Shown in pieces: positions 14,363 to 22,810 of a stretch of 22,846 nucleotides of DNA. The translations under genes and the position numbers were made by a program. Source of the stretch: Strigomonas culicis (taxonomy: Eukaryota; Euglenozoa; Kinetoplastea; Trypanosomatida; Trypanosomatidae); contig AUXH01000300.1 in assembly GCA_000482145.1 (NCBI GenBank), positions 1 through 22,846 of the forward strand, written 5' to 3'. The notes below the pieces were generated by a model, which did no database searches, was not told the origin of the DNA, and was given only the letters and a program-made list of their open reading frames with translations. Within the stretch, counting starts at the first letter, position 1; each line of letters opens with the position of its first letter.

Positions 14363-15766
14363 TTACTCCTCCTTCCAGCTATAGTCACAGAGGAGACATG
14401 TGATAAACTTCGTCGTCGGCTCATCCGCCCCGCGGGTCTGCTGCTCGTAGAAGTGACACTCACGCTTGCCGCAGTTCTTGCACTCAAAAAAGTTTGTCTT
14501 GTTCACGAAGGCATTCTTGGCGCGGTCGGCGGCCTTCAGCTTCTCATCCACGCGCTGCTTCTCCTTCTCCTTCTCCTTCTCCGTGACGAACACATCGTCG
14601 GGCTGCGCGAGGTACTGCTGCGCGGTCCACCGCTCCGAGAGGAGGTTCTCGCGCACAAAGCTGAGCTCCGGGTTCTGCAGCCGCGAGAGCAAGGTCATGC
14701 GGTCGTCGCTGCTCACGACGGCCGTGCGCAGCTCCGTCGCGACCTTTTCGATCTGCTCGTTCGACACCGGCGTGCTGCTATTCGGGCTGTTCAGATGCAA
14801 GCACAGTCTCTCGAAGAACTTGGACATGGGCGCCTTCCGCACCGTCGGACTGAACGCGCTGCCGCTGCCGAGCGGCGTCAGCGTCGGGGAGCCGTAGTTG
14901 GTGGACTCCCACAGCTGCTTCGAGAGCGGCGAGGCCTGGTTGGGCGAGTGGAAGGAGGGCTGCGTCGGCGACGCGAGGTCGGTCGTCATGGGCGAGTGGA
15001 CGAAGTTCGGGCCGACCTGAACGGCCAGGCACGCCTGCATCTTGCGCTTCAGCGGGTCGCCCTCCCGCAGCCGCTGCAGTGCCTGGATCGTCTCCTGCGG
15101 CAGGTTCCTCGCCCACATCGCGACGAGCGCGCGGCACAGCGGCCACAGCGGTCGGCACGCCTCGCTGCCGCAGACGCTGCCGACCGCAACGCCAATCTTG
15201 GAGGCGTTCAGGTCGCTCGGCATGACGTCGACGCCATCGAGGCGCCGCAGCTGCAGCCGCAGCGTGGGCACGTCGCCCGCGGCGACCGCCCGCTGGATCT
15301 CCTGCGCGATGTCGCTGAGCGTTGCGACGCTCAGCTGCGGCGCGCCGCTGTGGGGACCGCTGCCCTCCGCGGCAGGGGTGTGGGTGCGCGGGCGCTTCTG
15401 CATCCGCCTATGCTCCAGTGCGGCGGCCGACGACGCCCCGTTCGTGCTCGGGAGCGTCTTGGTCAGCTTGAGCGGGTTGGCTGTCTCGTCCGCGGCGGCG
15501 TTCGTGATGGCCTGGAGGAGGTCCGTGTCCTTCGTGACCGCCTTCTCCGACGAGGTCTCAAAGAAGCAGATCTGCTCCGCCTGGGAGCGGGTGTTGAGCT
15601 CGTAGACGGAGCTCTCCGTCGTGCTGCCAGGGTAGAAGAAGACGGTCAGGTCGCAGTTCGAGCTCCGCGGACCCGGCAGCTCCGCATCGGCGGCGACGCG
15701 GGCGGGCCACCAGTCGGTGTAGCCTTCCATCAGAATCCACACACGGTCTCCGGGTTCGTACGTCAT
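14363..15766 (-). CDS. PWWP-domain TFIIS2-like transcription elongation factor with canonical zinc ribbon (467 aa)
   Basis: This is a nuclear elongation factor paralogous to the gene at 11954-13474. The N-terminus (MTYEPGDRVWILMEGYTDWW) is PWWP-like, with a DWWP motif at 18-21. Residues 145-235 fit the LW domain (IGVAVGSVCG, LVAMWARNL). About 313-395 fits the polymerase-binding domain (FFERLCLHL, LQNPELSFVRENLLS, WTAQQYLAQPDD). A Lys/Glu-rich linker (396-412) leads to a zinc ribbon with cysteines 429/432 and 457/460. The ribbon keeps the TFIIS acidic hairpin, RGADEPTT at 445-452 (Asp448, Glu449), so transcript-cleavage stimulation should be possible. The frame is open upstream, but the ATG at 15766 places the PWWP motif at the usual distance from the N-terminus. 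T. brucei TFIIS2-1 and TFIIS2-2 are the nearest known relatives. I cannot assign one-to-one orthology by eye. Confidence 0.9.
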   Translation of the reverse strand: MTYEPGDRVWILMEGYTDWWPARVAADAELPGPRSSNCDLTVFFYPGSTTESSVYELNTRSQAEQICFFETSSEKAVTKDTDLLQAITNAAADETANPLKLTKTLPSTNGASSAAALEHRRMQKRPRTHTPAAEGSGPHSGAPQLSVATLSDIAQEIQRAVAAGDVPTLRLQLRRLDGVDVMPSDLNASKIGVAVGSVCGSEACRPLWPLCRALVAMWARNLPQETIQALQRLREGDPLKRKMQACLAVQVGPNFVHSPMTTDLASPTQPSFHSPNQASPLSKQLWESTNYGSPTLTPLGSGSAFSPTVRKAPMSKFFERLCLHLNSPNSSTPVSNEQIEKVATELRTAVVSSDDRMTLLSRLQNPELSFVRENLLSERWTAQQYLAQPDDVFVTEKEKEKEKQRVDEKLKAADRAKNAFVNKTNFFECKNCGKRECHFYEQQTRGADEPTTKFITCLLCDYSWKEE

Positions 15767-16428
15767 GGTGATGCGTATGGTACCGATAAGTGTTGAATCG
15801 TCTCTTGTGTGTATTCGTGAATAGGAGTGCGTTCGAAGCCTTCTTATATCTGTGTTTATTGTTTGCACTTATCTTATCTATAGGGCTATCAAGAGTATAC
15901 ACATGAAAGAGTCACAGAAGACGGAGTGAAAAACACAATGGATGCCACAGGAAAAAAAAGAAAACGTTAGCTGGAAGTGCCTGGGTAGAATCCCTGTCAT
16001 AATACTTAAAATGATGGGTGCATCATGAAGGAGTTTCTTTGGACATGCTGTCATCTTGTATTGGGTTCGTTTTGATTTTGTGTATTTCTTTTTCATTGTC
16101 GTTATTTATACTGTCGATTAGTTTTTGCTTGACTACGTATCCCATGCTAGAATATATAAATATTTGTACGCTAAGTTTTCACACATTTAATGCAAGTTTT
16201 TCGTTTTTGTTTGGGGTCGCTTTTATCTTCAGAAAAAAAAATACCTAAGGACAGGAAAAACCTTTCTTTTTAAAACTTCGCAAAGAGCGAATCATGATGA
16301 AATCATAAAAAAAGGTTCCTTTCGATCGAACTTACTATTCAGCAACCGTTTTGGAGTTTTCTGCGTTTGGAATCATGCACACATATAAATATATATGTAT
16401 TCATTTCCTTTTCACGTTCCGTGGCTGT
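15767..16428. other. 662-bp spacer
   Basis: An AT-rich spacer with the presumed 5' UTR of the canonical TFIIS2 gene and the 3' UTR of the small membrane protein gene. Plus-strand frames here (for example 16018-16248) are Phe/Leu/Ser-rich with AT-rich codons and run against the direction of every real gene. I see nothing else. Confidence 0.5.
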
Positions 16429-16923
16429 CTAGTAGTTCGGGTTCACCTTGTGCGAGAGGGCGAGCGCAAACGGGCTCTCCGGCGCGATGGGCGGATAGAC
16501 GGACTGGCGGCCCAGTACGACCGAGATGAGAAACAGACACAGCAGCGTCGTCAGGTAGCGCGCGTCCTCCAGCGCCTTGGTCGCTGTGTAGGTTTTAAAG
16601 TACTGGCCCGAGAGGAGGTAGCGGCCCTCCTCGAAGCAGCGGACGACGCGGTAGCTGAGGAGCTGCCGCTGCTCGGCGACGAAGCGCCTCGTGCTAGCGG
16701 CCGCGGCGTCTTGGCCGGCGGCGTCGCACTTCTCGATGTAAGCCTTCATGGGCGCGTCGAAGGCGGCCACCTTTGTGGCCGAGCGAGCCTCGATCTTGTT
16801 CGCAGTGCGCACTGCGGGTTTCACTACGTACTGGTTCAGGTAGGCGGCGACATCCTTCTTCGCGGCCTCGGCCGCCGCCGTCTTAGTCACGGTGGAGGCA
16901 GCAGCTGCAGCGGGTGCGGTCAT
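16429..16923 (-). CDS. Small single-span membrane protein, probably mitochondrial; possibly an F1Fo-ATP synthase accessory subunit (164 aa)
   Basis: The N-terminus (1-25) is Ala/Thr/Lys-rich without acidic residues until Glu19, like a mitochondrial presequence. Residues 26-122 look helical and basic (LNQYVVKPAVRTANKIEAR). One membrane span lies at about 124-138 (LTTLLCLFLISVVLG), followed by a short tail with VYPPIAPESPF and ending HKVNPNY. The ATG at 16923 is the first after an AG at 16984-16983. The layout (long matrix-side helices, one late span) fits membrane-domain subunits of mitochondrial complexes such as ATP synthase subunit g. I also recall a T. brucei ATP synthase subunit encoded near the TFIIS2 genes, but that is memory, not something shown here. 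Treat the complex assignment as tentative. A mitochondrial carrier or respiratory-complex accessory subunit is the main alternative. Confidence 0.75.
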   Translation of the reverse strand: MTAPAAAAASTVTKTAAAEAAKKDVAAYLNQYVVKPAVRTANKIEARSATKVAAFDAPMKAYIEKCDAAGQDAAAASTRRFVAEQRQLLSYRVVRCFEEGRYLLSGQYFKTYTATKALEDARYLTTLLCLFLISVVLGRQSVYPPIAPESPFALALSHKVNPNY

Positions 16924-16982
16924 GATGCGATGCGTTAACAAACAAAGAAACGAACAAAAAAGAAAAGTGTGAAAGATTAATG

Positions 16983-17003
16983 CTAATAAGGAAGGAAAGG
17001 AAA
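16983..17003 (-). promoter_or_regulatory. Predicted spliced-leader acceptor for the small membrane protein gene
   Basis: On the minus strand TTTTCCTTTCCTTCCTTATTAG ends with AG at 16984-16983. It gives a 5' UTR of about 59 nt, and the first ATG is 16923. A second T/C tract between this AG and the ATG has no AG before the start codon. Confidence 0.5.
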
Positions 17004-17135
17004 ATGTAAATAAAGAATCACGTAGAACACACTCGATAGAGTAAGAACTAAAAGAAATCTTATAATTGTAAAAAAAAAAGAAAATGTGAGAGAAGAATTA
17101 AGTGGTAGTGCAGTTTATACCCGTTTGCACATATG

Positions 17136-17169
<34 letters not shown>
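17136..17169. repeat. Compound (CA)n(TA)n microsatellite
   Basis: About eight CA units run straight into about eight TA units within the spacer after the M3 peptidase gene. It is expected to vary in length between strains. Confidence 0.92.
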
Positions 17170-17317
17170 CGTACATAGCTATAATTTTATGAGAAAGGAA
17201 TGATAAGAATCTGTTGAAAAAGTTATCGGAGATGAAAAAAGAAAAAAAAAGAGCACAGCGAGGTTAAAAGTGTTATCATATAGCTCGCGTATGCTCTGCG
17301 TGCAAGCAAGATTTATC

Positions 17318-19369
17318 TCAGACACCGATATTGCGCAGGAACGCCTTGTTGGTCGGCTCACGGCCCAGGAAGTCCCGCAGGCACTCATTGGGGTCCTTGC
17401 CGCCGCCGACACCGATGATGCAGTCCACGTAGCGCTGGCCGAGCTTCGCGTCCAGCAGCCCGTCGCGCGCGCGGATGAACTCGAAGACGTCGAGCGCGAA
17501 CACCTTGGACCACATGTAGCCGTAGTAGCCCGCGCCGTAACCCGTGAGGTGGCCAAAGGCGCTCTCGAAGTGCGTGTTCGTTGCGTACGTGATGCCCGGC
17601 AGCACGCGCGGCTCCACCTGGTAGAAGAGCGACGTCGTGTCCAGCTTCTCCTTGGGCTGCGCGGAGAAGGGCACGCCGAAGATGTCCAGTGAGTACGTGG
17701 CAAACTGGAGCTGGCGCAGCGAGTCGCGGCCGCCGAAGGCGTTGCGCGACTGCACCTTCGCGTCGATGAGCTCCTTGGGCAGCGCCTGCTTCGTCTTATA
17801 GTGCGCGGTGATGCGCTGCAGGATGGACGGCTCCCACAGCCACTCCTCGAGCATCTGCGAGGGCAGCTCCACAAAGTCGCGCTTCACGCTTGTGCCGGCG
17901 AGGGTGGGCATGCGGCTGCGGCCCATCAGTCCGTGGATGGCGTGCCCGAACTCGTGGAAGAAGGTCTCGACGTCGCTATGCAGGAAGAGGGCGGGGCGAT
18001 CGGCCGTGGCCGTGGGGAAGTTGGCAATCACAACGGACAGCGACGGCGAAAACGTCGTCTCGCTGCCGGGCTCCCGCGCGGGCGGGACCACCGAGTGGCA
18101 GCACGCGTGCGAGTACTTCCCCTCGCGCGGGAAGAGGTCGAGGATGATAAAGCCCAGCAGCTTCCCCGTCTTGTTGTCCGTCACCTGCAGTGTCTTCGCG
18201 TCCGGGTGCCACAGCTCATCGCCGTTGTTCACCTCGAGGAAGGCAATGTCAAAGAAGGACTCGTAAATATCGAACAGCGCCTTCACCGTCGCGTCCATCG
18301 GGAAGTACTCCTGAATCGCCGTCTCGCTCACATTGAGAAGGTTTTTCTTTATTTCGTTGATCATGAAGTTGATATCGAACCACTGGATGTTGCCCTCGTC
18401 CGACAGCACGCAGCTCGGGTGCAGGTGGCTCTTGATCAGCGCCGCCTCCGTCTCCCACTTCTTCTGCAGCTTGGGGATGAGGTTCTCCACAAATGCCTTT
18501 GCGGTGTCAGGCGTCTTTGCCATCTTATCGGAAATATAGTAGTGCGCAAAGGAAGGGAAGCCGAGGAGAACGGCGAGCTCGTGGCGCTTGCTGATAATCT
18601 CACGCAGCACCTCATCGTTGACGGGGTGGGCGCGGTTGTTAAAGGCGGTGCCCATCTGCTCTCGCGTGGCGGCCACCTCGCAGCTCTTCATCACCCCAAA
18701 GTAGGTCGGGTAGTCCATCTTGAGGACGTACTTGCCATCCTCCTCCCGCCGCTTGAGCGCGGCCATGACGCTCGCGGGCACCCCCTTGAGCTCCTCCCCC
18801 GTGAAGTGCGCCTCGGTCTTGTCCTCGCTGATGTTCTGCGAGAACGTGGTGGAGAGCTCCGCCAGCTCTTTCTGCAGCTGCACTGCCCGCGCAAACTGGT
18901 CGTCCGGCAGCTCCATCCCCTTGCGGCGGTACTCCTCGAGCTTATCCTGCATCCAGTAGGCGTACTCGGGGTGCCGATTGCCCCCCACCGCGTACTCCTC
19001 TTGGTAGGCACTGGATGTCTCCACCTTCTTCAGGATTTCGTACATACGGCGATTGGCCTCAAACTTGTCGATCGCATAGGACTCCAGAGCGACCACCAGC
19101 TTGTTGGCCTCGTCACGGACTTCCTTGTGCGGCGAAAGGTGCGACACGACGGAGAGCAAGCTCGCGGAGATGCTTATATCCGCGGCGGCGAAGTCCATGG
19201 CCTCCGCGCTATTTTCAAACGTGTGCACCTTCTGCGCATAGATGGTCTGGAGCAAAGCATCTGAGCGCTGCTGGGAGGCAGCCGCTACCTGTTGACAGGC
19301 GCTCACCGTCAGCGGGAAGAATGCGGCGCATTTGGAGGCCGACACAACCTGAGCAAAGAGTCTAGACAT
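17318..19369 (-). CDS. M3A family zinc oligopeptidase, thimet-oligopeptidase-like (683 aa)
   Basis: This is a zinc metallopeptidase of clan MA(E), family M3, which cuts short peptides. The zinc motif HEFGHAIH starts at residue 472 (H472, E473, H476). The third ligand is Glu501 in DFVELPSQMLEEWLWE, a sequence that matches thimet oligopeptidase/neurolysin and bacterial Dcp/OpdA better than mitochondrial intermediate peptidase. Substrate-binding elements follow: HLTGYGAGYYGYMWSKVFALDVF at about 607-629, with the Tyr-rich loop of thimet oligopeptidase. Length is full for the family, and the frame is intact from ATG 19369. The N-terminal 35 residues (MSRLFAQVVSASKCAAFFPL) are basic/hydrophobic without acidic residues and could be a mitochondrial presequence, so location is uncertain. 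Its role is likely turnover of peptides released by larger proteases. The neighbours are unrelated housekeeping genes. Confidence 0.95.
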   Translation of the reverse strand: MSRLFAQVVSASKCAAFFPLTVSACQQVAAASQQRSDALLQTIYAQKVHTFENSAEAMDFAAADISISASLLSVVSHLSPHKEVRDEANKLVVALESYAIDKFEANRRMYEILKKVETSSAYQEEYAVGGNRHPEYAYWMQDKLEEYRRKGMELPDDQFARAVQLQKELAELSTTFSQNISEDKTEAHFTGEELKGVPASVMAALKRREEDGKYVLKMDYPTYFGVMKSCEVAATREQMGTAFNNRAHPVNDEVLREIISKRHELAVLLGFPSFAHYYISDKMAKTPDTAKAFVENLIPKLQKKWETEAALIKSHLHPSCVLSDEGNIQWFDINFMINEIKKNLLNVSETAIQEYFPMDATVKALFDIYESFFDIAFLEVNNGDELWHPDAKTLQVTDNKTGKLLGFIILDLFPREGKYSHACCHSVVPPAREPGSETTFSPSLSVVIANFPTATADRPALFLHSDVETFFHEFGHAIHGLMGRSRMPTLAGTSVKRDFVELPSQMLEEWLWEPSILQRITAHYKTKQALPKELIDAKVQSRNAFGGRDSLRQLQFATYSLDIFGVPFSAQPKEKLDTTSLFYQVEPRVLPGITYATNTHFESAFGHLTGYGAGYYGYMWSKVFALDVFEFIRARDGLLDAKLGQRYVDCIIGVGGGKDPNECLRDFLGREPTNKAFLRNIGV

Positions 19370-19761
19370 GCACAGGGATGAAGAAAGAAGAGAGGTGTAT
19401 AAACTGCGATGAAGCTTTTAAAAGAGAGAGTGAATAACTACTTTTTTCCTTCAGATAATAAAACGAAAGATGATGAAAGGGGTTGCAACAGGTTCACCCA
19501 TGGCACATACGGCCATTCACGAAGTGCGAGAAGAGAGATGGTGAAGAACGTGTACAAAAAAAAAATCAGAAGGGCAAACAGGGAGGAGGGAAACCATCCA
19601 TATACTTCACTAGAGGTGAGCACCGGGCGACAGGGATGCTGCACTGCTTAGACGAAGCATTGGGAAAAGCAACTCTCAAATACATGCGAAGCGAAGCATA
19701 AGTTTTGATGATGGACGGTAATAGCAATACGATATCAAAGAGTCTATTTAGTTTGGAAAAG

Positions 19762-19801
<40 letters not shown>

Positions 19802-20034
19802 AAAAAACTGACGACATATTTGAGCATACAAAATGGAAAACACACAAAGTGAAAAAAAAAAAAAAAGCATGGCACGTTAAACAGGATTCAATACAACGTA
19901 AAGTTACACAACCGGTTCATCTTCTATAGCTTTTCCGTTCCGTTTTCCATCATATAAACAGTATGTGCTTTCACCGTATGCTTCCTTCCGTCGTTTTGTT
20001 GCATTGGTAGAAGCACACCGCTCCGTGAGAAGAG
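19370..20034. other. 665-bp spacer with AT microsatellite
   Basis: A spacer containing the 5' UTR of the M3 peptidase gene, an AT run at 19765-19795, A-rich runs near 19850-19866 and the 3' UTR of the GTPase gene. On the minus strand the tract at about 19401-19450 (ending in AAAAG and GCAG) is a candidate acceptor for the peptidase gene. I see no coding or RNA gene. Confidence 0.5.
19765..19795. repeat. (AT)n microsatellite
   Basis: An uninterrupted AT dinucleotide run in the spacer between the M3 peptidase and GTPase genes. Confidence 0.95.
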
Positions 20035-22323
20035 TCATGCCCGGCCCACGCCGCGTACGTGGTGCTTCGACTTGTTCTTCTCCACGAACTCTTCATTCGC
20101 CTCCTCGATGCGCTTCGTGACGACGCCGATGCCCTTTGTGCGCCCCTCCCGGAAGATGAGCCGCTGTCCTTCGTTCATAAACTCGGGGCGGTACAAGAAG
20201 TGAAAGCGGACGAGCGAGCGGTCGCCGGTGCGCAGCACCTCCTTCTCGACCCACGTGATGCGCGCGGACTGCCGCACGGTGGTGGAGTGGATGACGGGCT
20301 CGTAGTTGACGGAGATGGTCGTGGAGTGGTACAGGATGGTCACCTCCGTCTCGAACTGCCAGTACGACTTGGGCGGGTCCTGCGGGTCAGCGAGGATGTT
20401 GCCTTTGCGGACGGCGCTTCGCTTTTCCTTCTTGAGGCAGAGCGCGGCGTCGTTGCCCGCCTCCGCGTGCGCGCTGTCCACGCCCTTGACGTGGATGGAT
20501 TTGATGGACACGGGCCGGTAGCGCCCCAGGCCGTCGGGCCCGAGCAGCACGTTGTCGTTCACGTGGAAAATGCCCTGGGTAATAATGCCCCCGACAACGG
20601 TGCCAACTCCCGTGACGAAAAAGGTGCTATCAATAATCATCTGGCGCGGCAGCTGCCGCGCGGCGCGCCAGTCTTTGCGCTGGGGGAGCAGGTCGAGAAA
20701 GCGCAGCAGCAGCGGCACGCCCTCACCGGTGACGTTGCTGAGCTCAAAGAGAGGCGCGATGCGGTCGTTCTTGAGGTTCTTCGCGGCAAGAATCATCTCG
20801 TCGACCTTGCGGACCGGGTAGGGCAGCTTCCGCACTGTCGGGATCTTCATCAGCTTGTGGATGTTGTCGACCGTCTCCTTATGGATGTTCTCCGGCGTCG
20901 CATCGATGCGGGTCACCGCGATGAAGAAGGGCAGCTTCAGCGCCAGGCAGAGCGCGAGGTGCTCCTTCGTCATGCGCTGAATGCCGTTGTTTGCGCTCAC
21001 CACAATGCAGGCATAGTCCGGCATGTTGCGCGTCATGCCGAGCACCGTCGTCTTGAGGTACTTTTCGTGCCCTGCCAGGTCGTACAGGGTCAGCACCTTC
21101 GCGCTGCGCGATGCGAGCTCCTGCGGCGTGAAGCCGCGCACGTTGGGCACGGCATGATGGTGCGGGGCACCGTCGGCGCTCGCTGCGCCTGCCGTCGCCG
21201 GGGAGACGCCCTGCGGCGCGACGCCGGCGAGCTGGTAGTTCACCACATCCCCCTCGGCGGAGAAGCCGAGGTGGTTCTCACTCACGCTGGAGGTGCGGCC
21301 CGTCACGCACTCGTGCTTGTGGTTGAAGACGAACGCCCGCGCGTAGCCGCGGCCGTCGTCGTGGCAGCCGCGCGTGAGCACGGAGGTAAGCGTGGACTTC
21401 CCGCTGTCCACCTGCCCGCACATCGCCAGGCGCACCTGGAGGTGCTCCCCCGCGCGGCTGCGCCGCAGCAGGAACTCCTGTGCCCACTCCGTCGTCCTTG
21501 CCGCGGCGCCGCTGACGAGGACCTCGCGCGGCTCCGCCAACACGGCGGAGCAGCCCGCACCCACCGTCGCGCAGTGGTCGCGCAGCGCCGCCACGCGCGA
21601 GGCCAGCGCGGCGCTGCTGGGGGCCGCGAGCACGCAGAAGCACTCCCCCTGTCCCGCATCCAACAGCCGCTCTAGCGCGTCGATGGAGATGTCGGCCTGG
21701 CCGATGCTGCCCGTGGCAGCCGGAGAGGCACTCTCTGCCTTTGCAGGCGCTGCGGCGCCGCCCGCCGCGGCCGGGGGCTTGTAGGTCGCGAAGAAGGCGC
21801 TCTTCTGGAGCTTCTGCTGCAGGCTCGACACGAGTGCTGTGCGGTTCTGCATCATGGTGTGTGCGCCCTTTTTCGCGTTGAGGGCCTGCACGAGCACGTC
21901 CACGCGGATGGGCTCCGCCGCGGCCCGCTTGCGTAGCTCGCACAGCCAGGCCTCCGCGCGCTTCGACTTGGGGTCCGCCCACTGCTTCAGCTGCACAAAG
22001 TTGGACTTGCTGCGGTCCGTCTGACCGTCCCAGTACACCGCCAGCAGGAGCACAATGTAGGTGTGGTCTCCCGCCGACTCTTGACGCTGGCGGGCCTCAA
22101 TGTGCGCGGCAAGGCTCTGCTCCACCGCTGCTACAAACAGCTCATCTTTTCCGGCTGCGGGCTCGCCGGGCATAGCAGACTCCGCGCAGATGTAAAGTAC
22201 ATTACCGCCTCCCGCCTCTACATGGTCTCTGAAGCCGTTCTGCACAACATCCTCACTCACCCAGCGTGCCAGTGCACTCTCCGCTTCCTTTTCGAAAACG
22301 GTGCAAAAGAGGATACTCACCAT
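20035..22323 (-). CDS. GTPBP1/GTPBP2-like translational GTPase (762 aa)
   Basis: This is a GTPase of the EF-1alpha-related GTPBP1/2 family, which in animals acts in mRNA turnover and ribosome rescue. Residues 1-290 are a trypanosomatid-style extension with an Ala/Pro-rich linker at 184-205. The G domain shows G1 GQVDSGKS (303-310), G2-like GRTSSVSENHLGF (342-354), G3 DLAGHEKY (415-422), G4 TRID (471-474, normally TKID) and G5-region SNVTGEG. GRTSSV and DLAGHEKYLKTTV are diagnostic for GTPBP1/2. An Ala/His-rich insert (about 365-405) precedes G3. The beta-barrel domains follow (STFFVTGVGTVVGGIITQG; ending in LIFREGRTKGIGVV). The ATG at 22323 follows an AG at 22337-22336 after a T/C tract. The protein is full-length, and its C-terminus is basic (KNKSKHHVRGVGRA). 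It is the most upstream gene of the window in transcription order. Confidence 0.93.
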   Translation of the reverse strand: MVSILFCTVFEKEAESALARWVSEDVVQNGFRDHVEAGGGNVLYICAESAMPGEPAAGKDELFVAAVEQSLAAHIEARQRQESAGDHTYIVLLLAVYWDGQTDRSKSNFVQLKQWADPKSKRAEAWLCELRKRAAAEPIRVDVLVQALNAKKGAHTMMQNRTALVSSLQQKLQKSAFFATYKPPAAAGGAAAPAKAESASPAATGSIGQADISIDALERLLDAGQGECFCVLAAPSSAALASRVAALRDHCATVGAGCSAVLAEPREVLVSGAAARTTEWAQEFLLRRSRAGEHLQVRLAMCGQVDSGKSTLTSVLTRGCHDDGRGYARAFVFNHKHECVTGRTSSVSENHLGFSAEGDVVNYQLAGVAPQGVSPATAGAASADGAPHHHAVPNVRGFTPQELASRSAKVLTLYDLAGHEKYLKTTVLGMTRNMPDYACIVVSANNGIQRMTKEHLALCLALKLPFFIAVTRIDATPENIHKETVDNIHKLMKIPTVRKLPYPVRKVDEMILAAKNLKNDRIAPLFELSNVTGEGVPLLLRFLDLLPQRKDWRAARQLPRQMIIDSTFFVTGVGTVVGGIITQGIFHVNDNVLLGPDGLGRYRPVSIKSIHVKGVDSAHAEAGNDAALCLKKEKRSAVRKGNILADPQDPPKSYWQFETEVTILYHSTTISVNYEPVIHSTTVRQSARITWVEKEVLRTGDRSLVRFHFLYRPEFMNEGQRLIFREGRTKGIGVVTKRIEEANEEFVEKNKSKHHVRGVGRA

Positions 22324-22335
22324 GCCTTCTCGAGG

Positions 22336-22369
22336 CTACGTAAAAAAAAGAAAAAAGAGAGAGAAAAAA
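22336..22369 (-). promoter_or_regulatory. Predicted spliced-leader acceptor for the GTPase gene
   Basis: On the minus strand a long T/C tract ends in TTTTTTTTACGTAG, with the AG at 22337-22336, about 12 nt before the ATG at 22323. The tract is strong. The short 5' UTR is plausible for trypanosomatids. Confidence 0.55.
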
Positions 22370-22465
22370 CCCGCAAGATTTTCCAATGTAATCAGAAATA
22401 ATACTACCGTGATGTGGAAGTAAATGTATCGTTTTGGGGAGTACTAGTTGCAAAACATTTGGAAA

Positions 22466-22500
22466 AGAGAGAGAGAGAGAGAGATAGAGAGAGAGAGAGG
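22466..22500. repeat. (GA)n microsatellite, one interruption
   Basis: AG dinucleotides broken by a single T at about 22485. On the coding strand it reads as a (CT)n polypyrimidine tract about 140 nt upstream of the GTPase start and could serve as an alternative splicing signal. Confidence 0.9.
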
Positions 22501-22807
22501 AGACAATAAGGGAACAAGGAAAACACGTTATATATAAAAGGACTACATAGAACTAGCGCCGCAACATAAAACTACGTCTCTCGGAAAGCGAAAGATGCAA
22601 ATATATAGTAATCAGATAGTATCACAAAAGTGTTTTGTTCGCCAAAGTCGTTATCTTGTGTGTCAAGGAAAACCGCATCCGTGTAATCATTGGGAAAAGT
22701 GAAAAGAAAAACACAACCTGTAGTTTTTTTTTTTTGAATACAAGCAATACAATGCATATATGAAGGTACGCATAAGGAGCAATAAGTTAATTTCAAAGGG
22801 GAATAAT

Positions 22808-22810
<3 letters not shown>

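Larger units (their letters stand above)
16924..17317. other. 394-bp spacer with dinucleotide repeats
   Basis: An AT-rich spacer holding the acceptor of the small membrane protein gene (16983-17003), a compound (CA)n(TA)n microsatellite at 17136-17169, and the 3' UTR of the M3 peptidase gene. No gene is evident. Confidence 0.55.

Noticed and set aside
14045..15796. Plus-strand open frame (583 codons) across the canonical TFIIS2 gene and the spacer
   Set aside because: Its first part is low-complexity spacer and the rest is antisense to TFIIS; no supporting motif.
17801..19264. Long plus-strand open frame (487 codons) opposite the M3 peptidase gene
   Set aside because: The minus strand encodes a clear full-length metallopeptidase; the antisense frame is a Leu/Val/Arg/His-rich by-product.
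17318..19369. Mitochondrial intermediate peptidase
   Set aside because: The sequence around the third zinc ligand (FVELPSQMLEEWLWE) matches thimet oligopeptidase/Dcp-type M3A enzymes rather than mitochondrial intermediate peptidase, although mitochondrial location is still possible.
20059..21675. Long plus-strand open frame (538 codons) opposite the GTPase gene
   Set aside because: Same reason: a codon-bias shadow of a well-recognised minus-strand gene, with no motif of its own.
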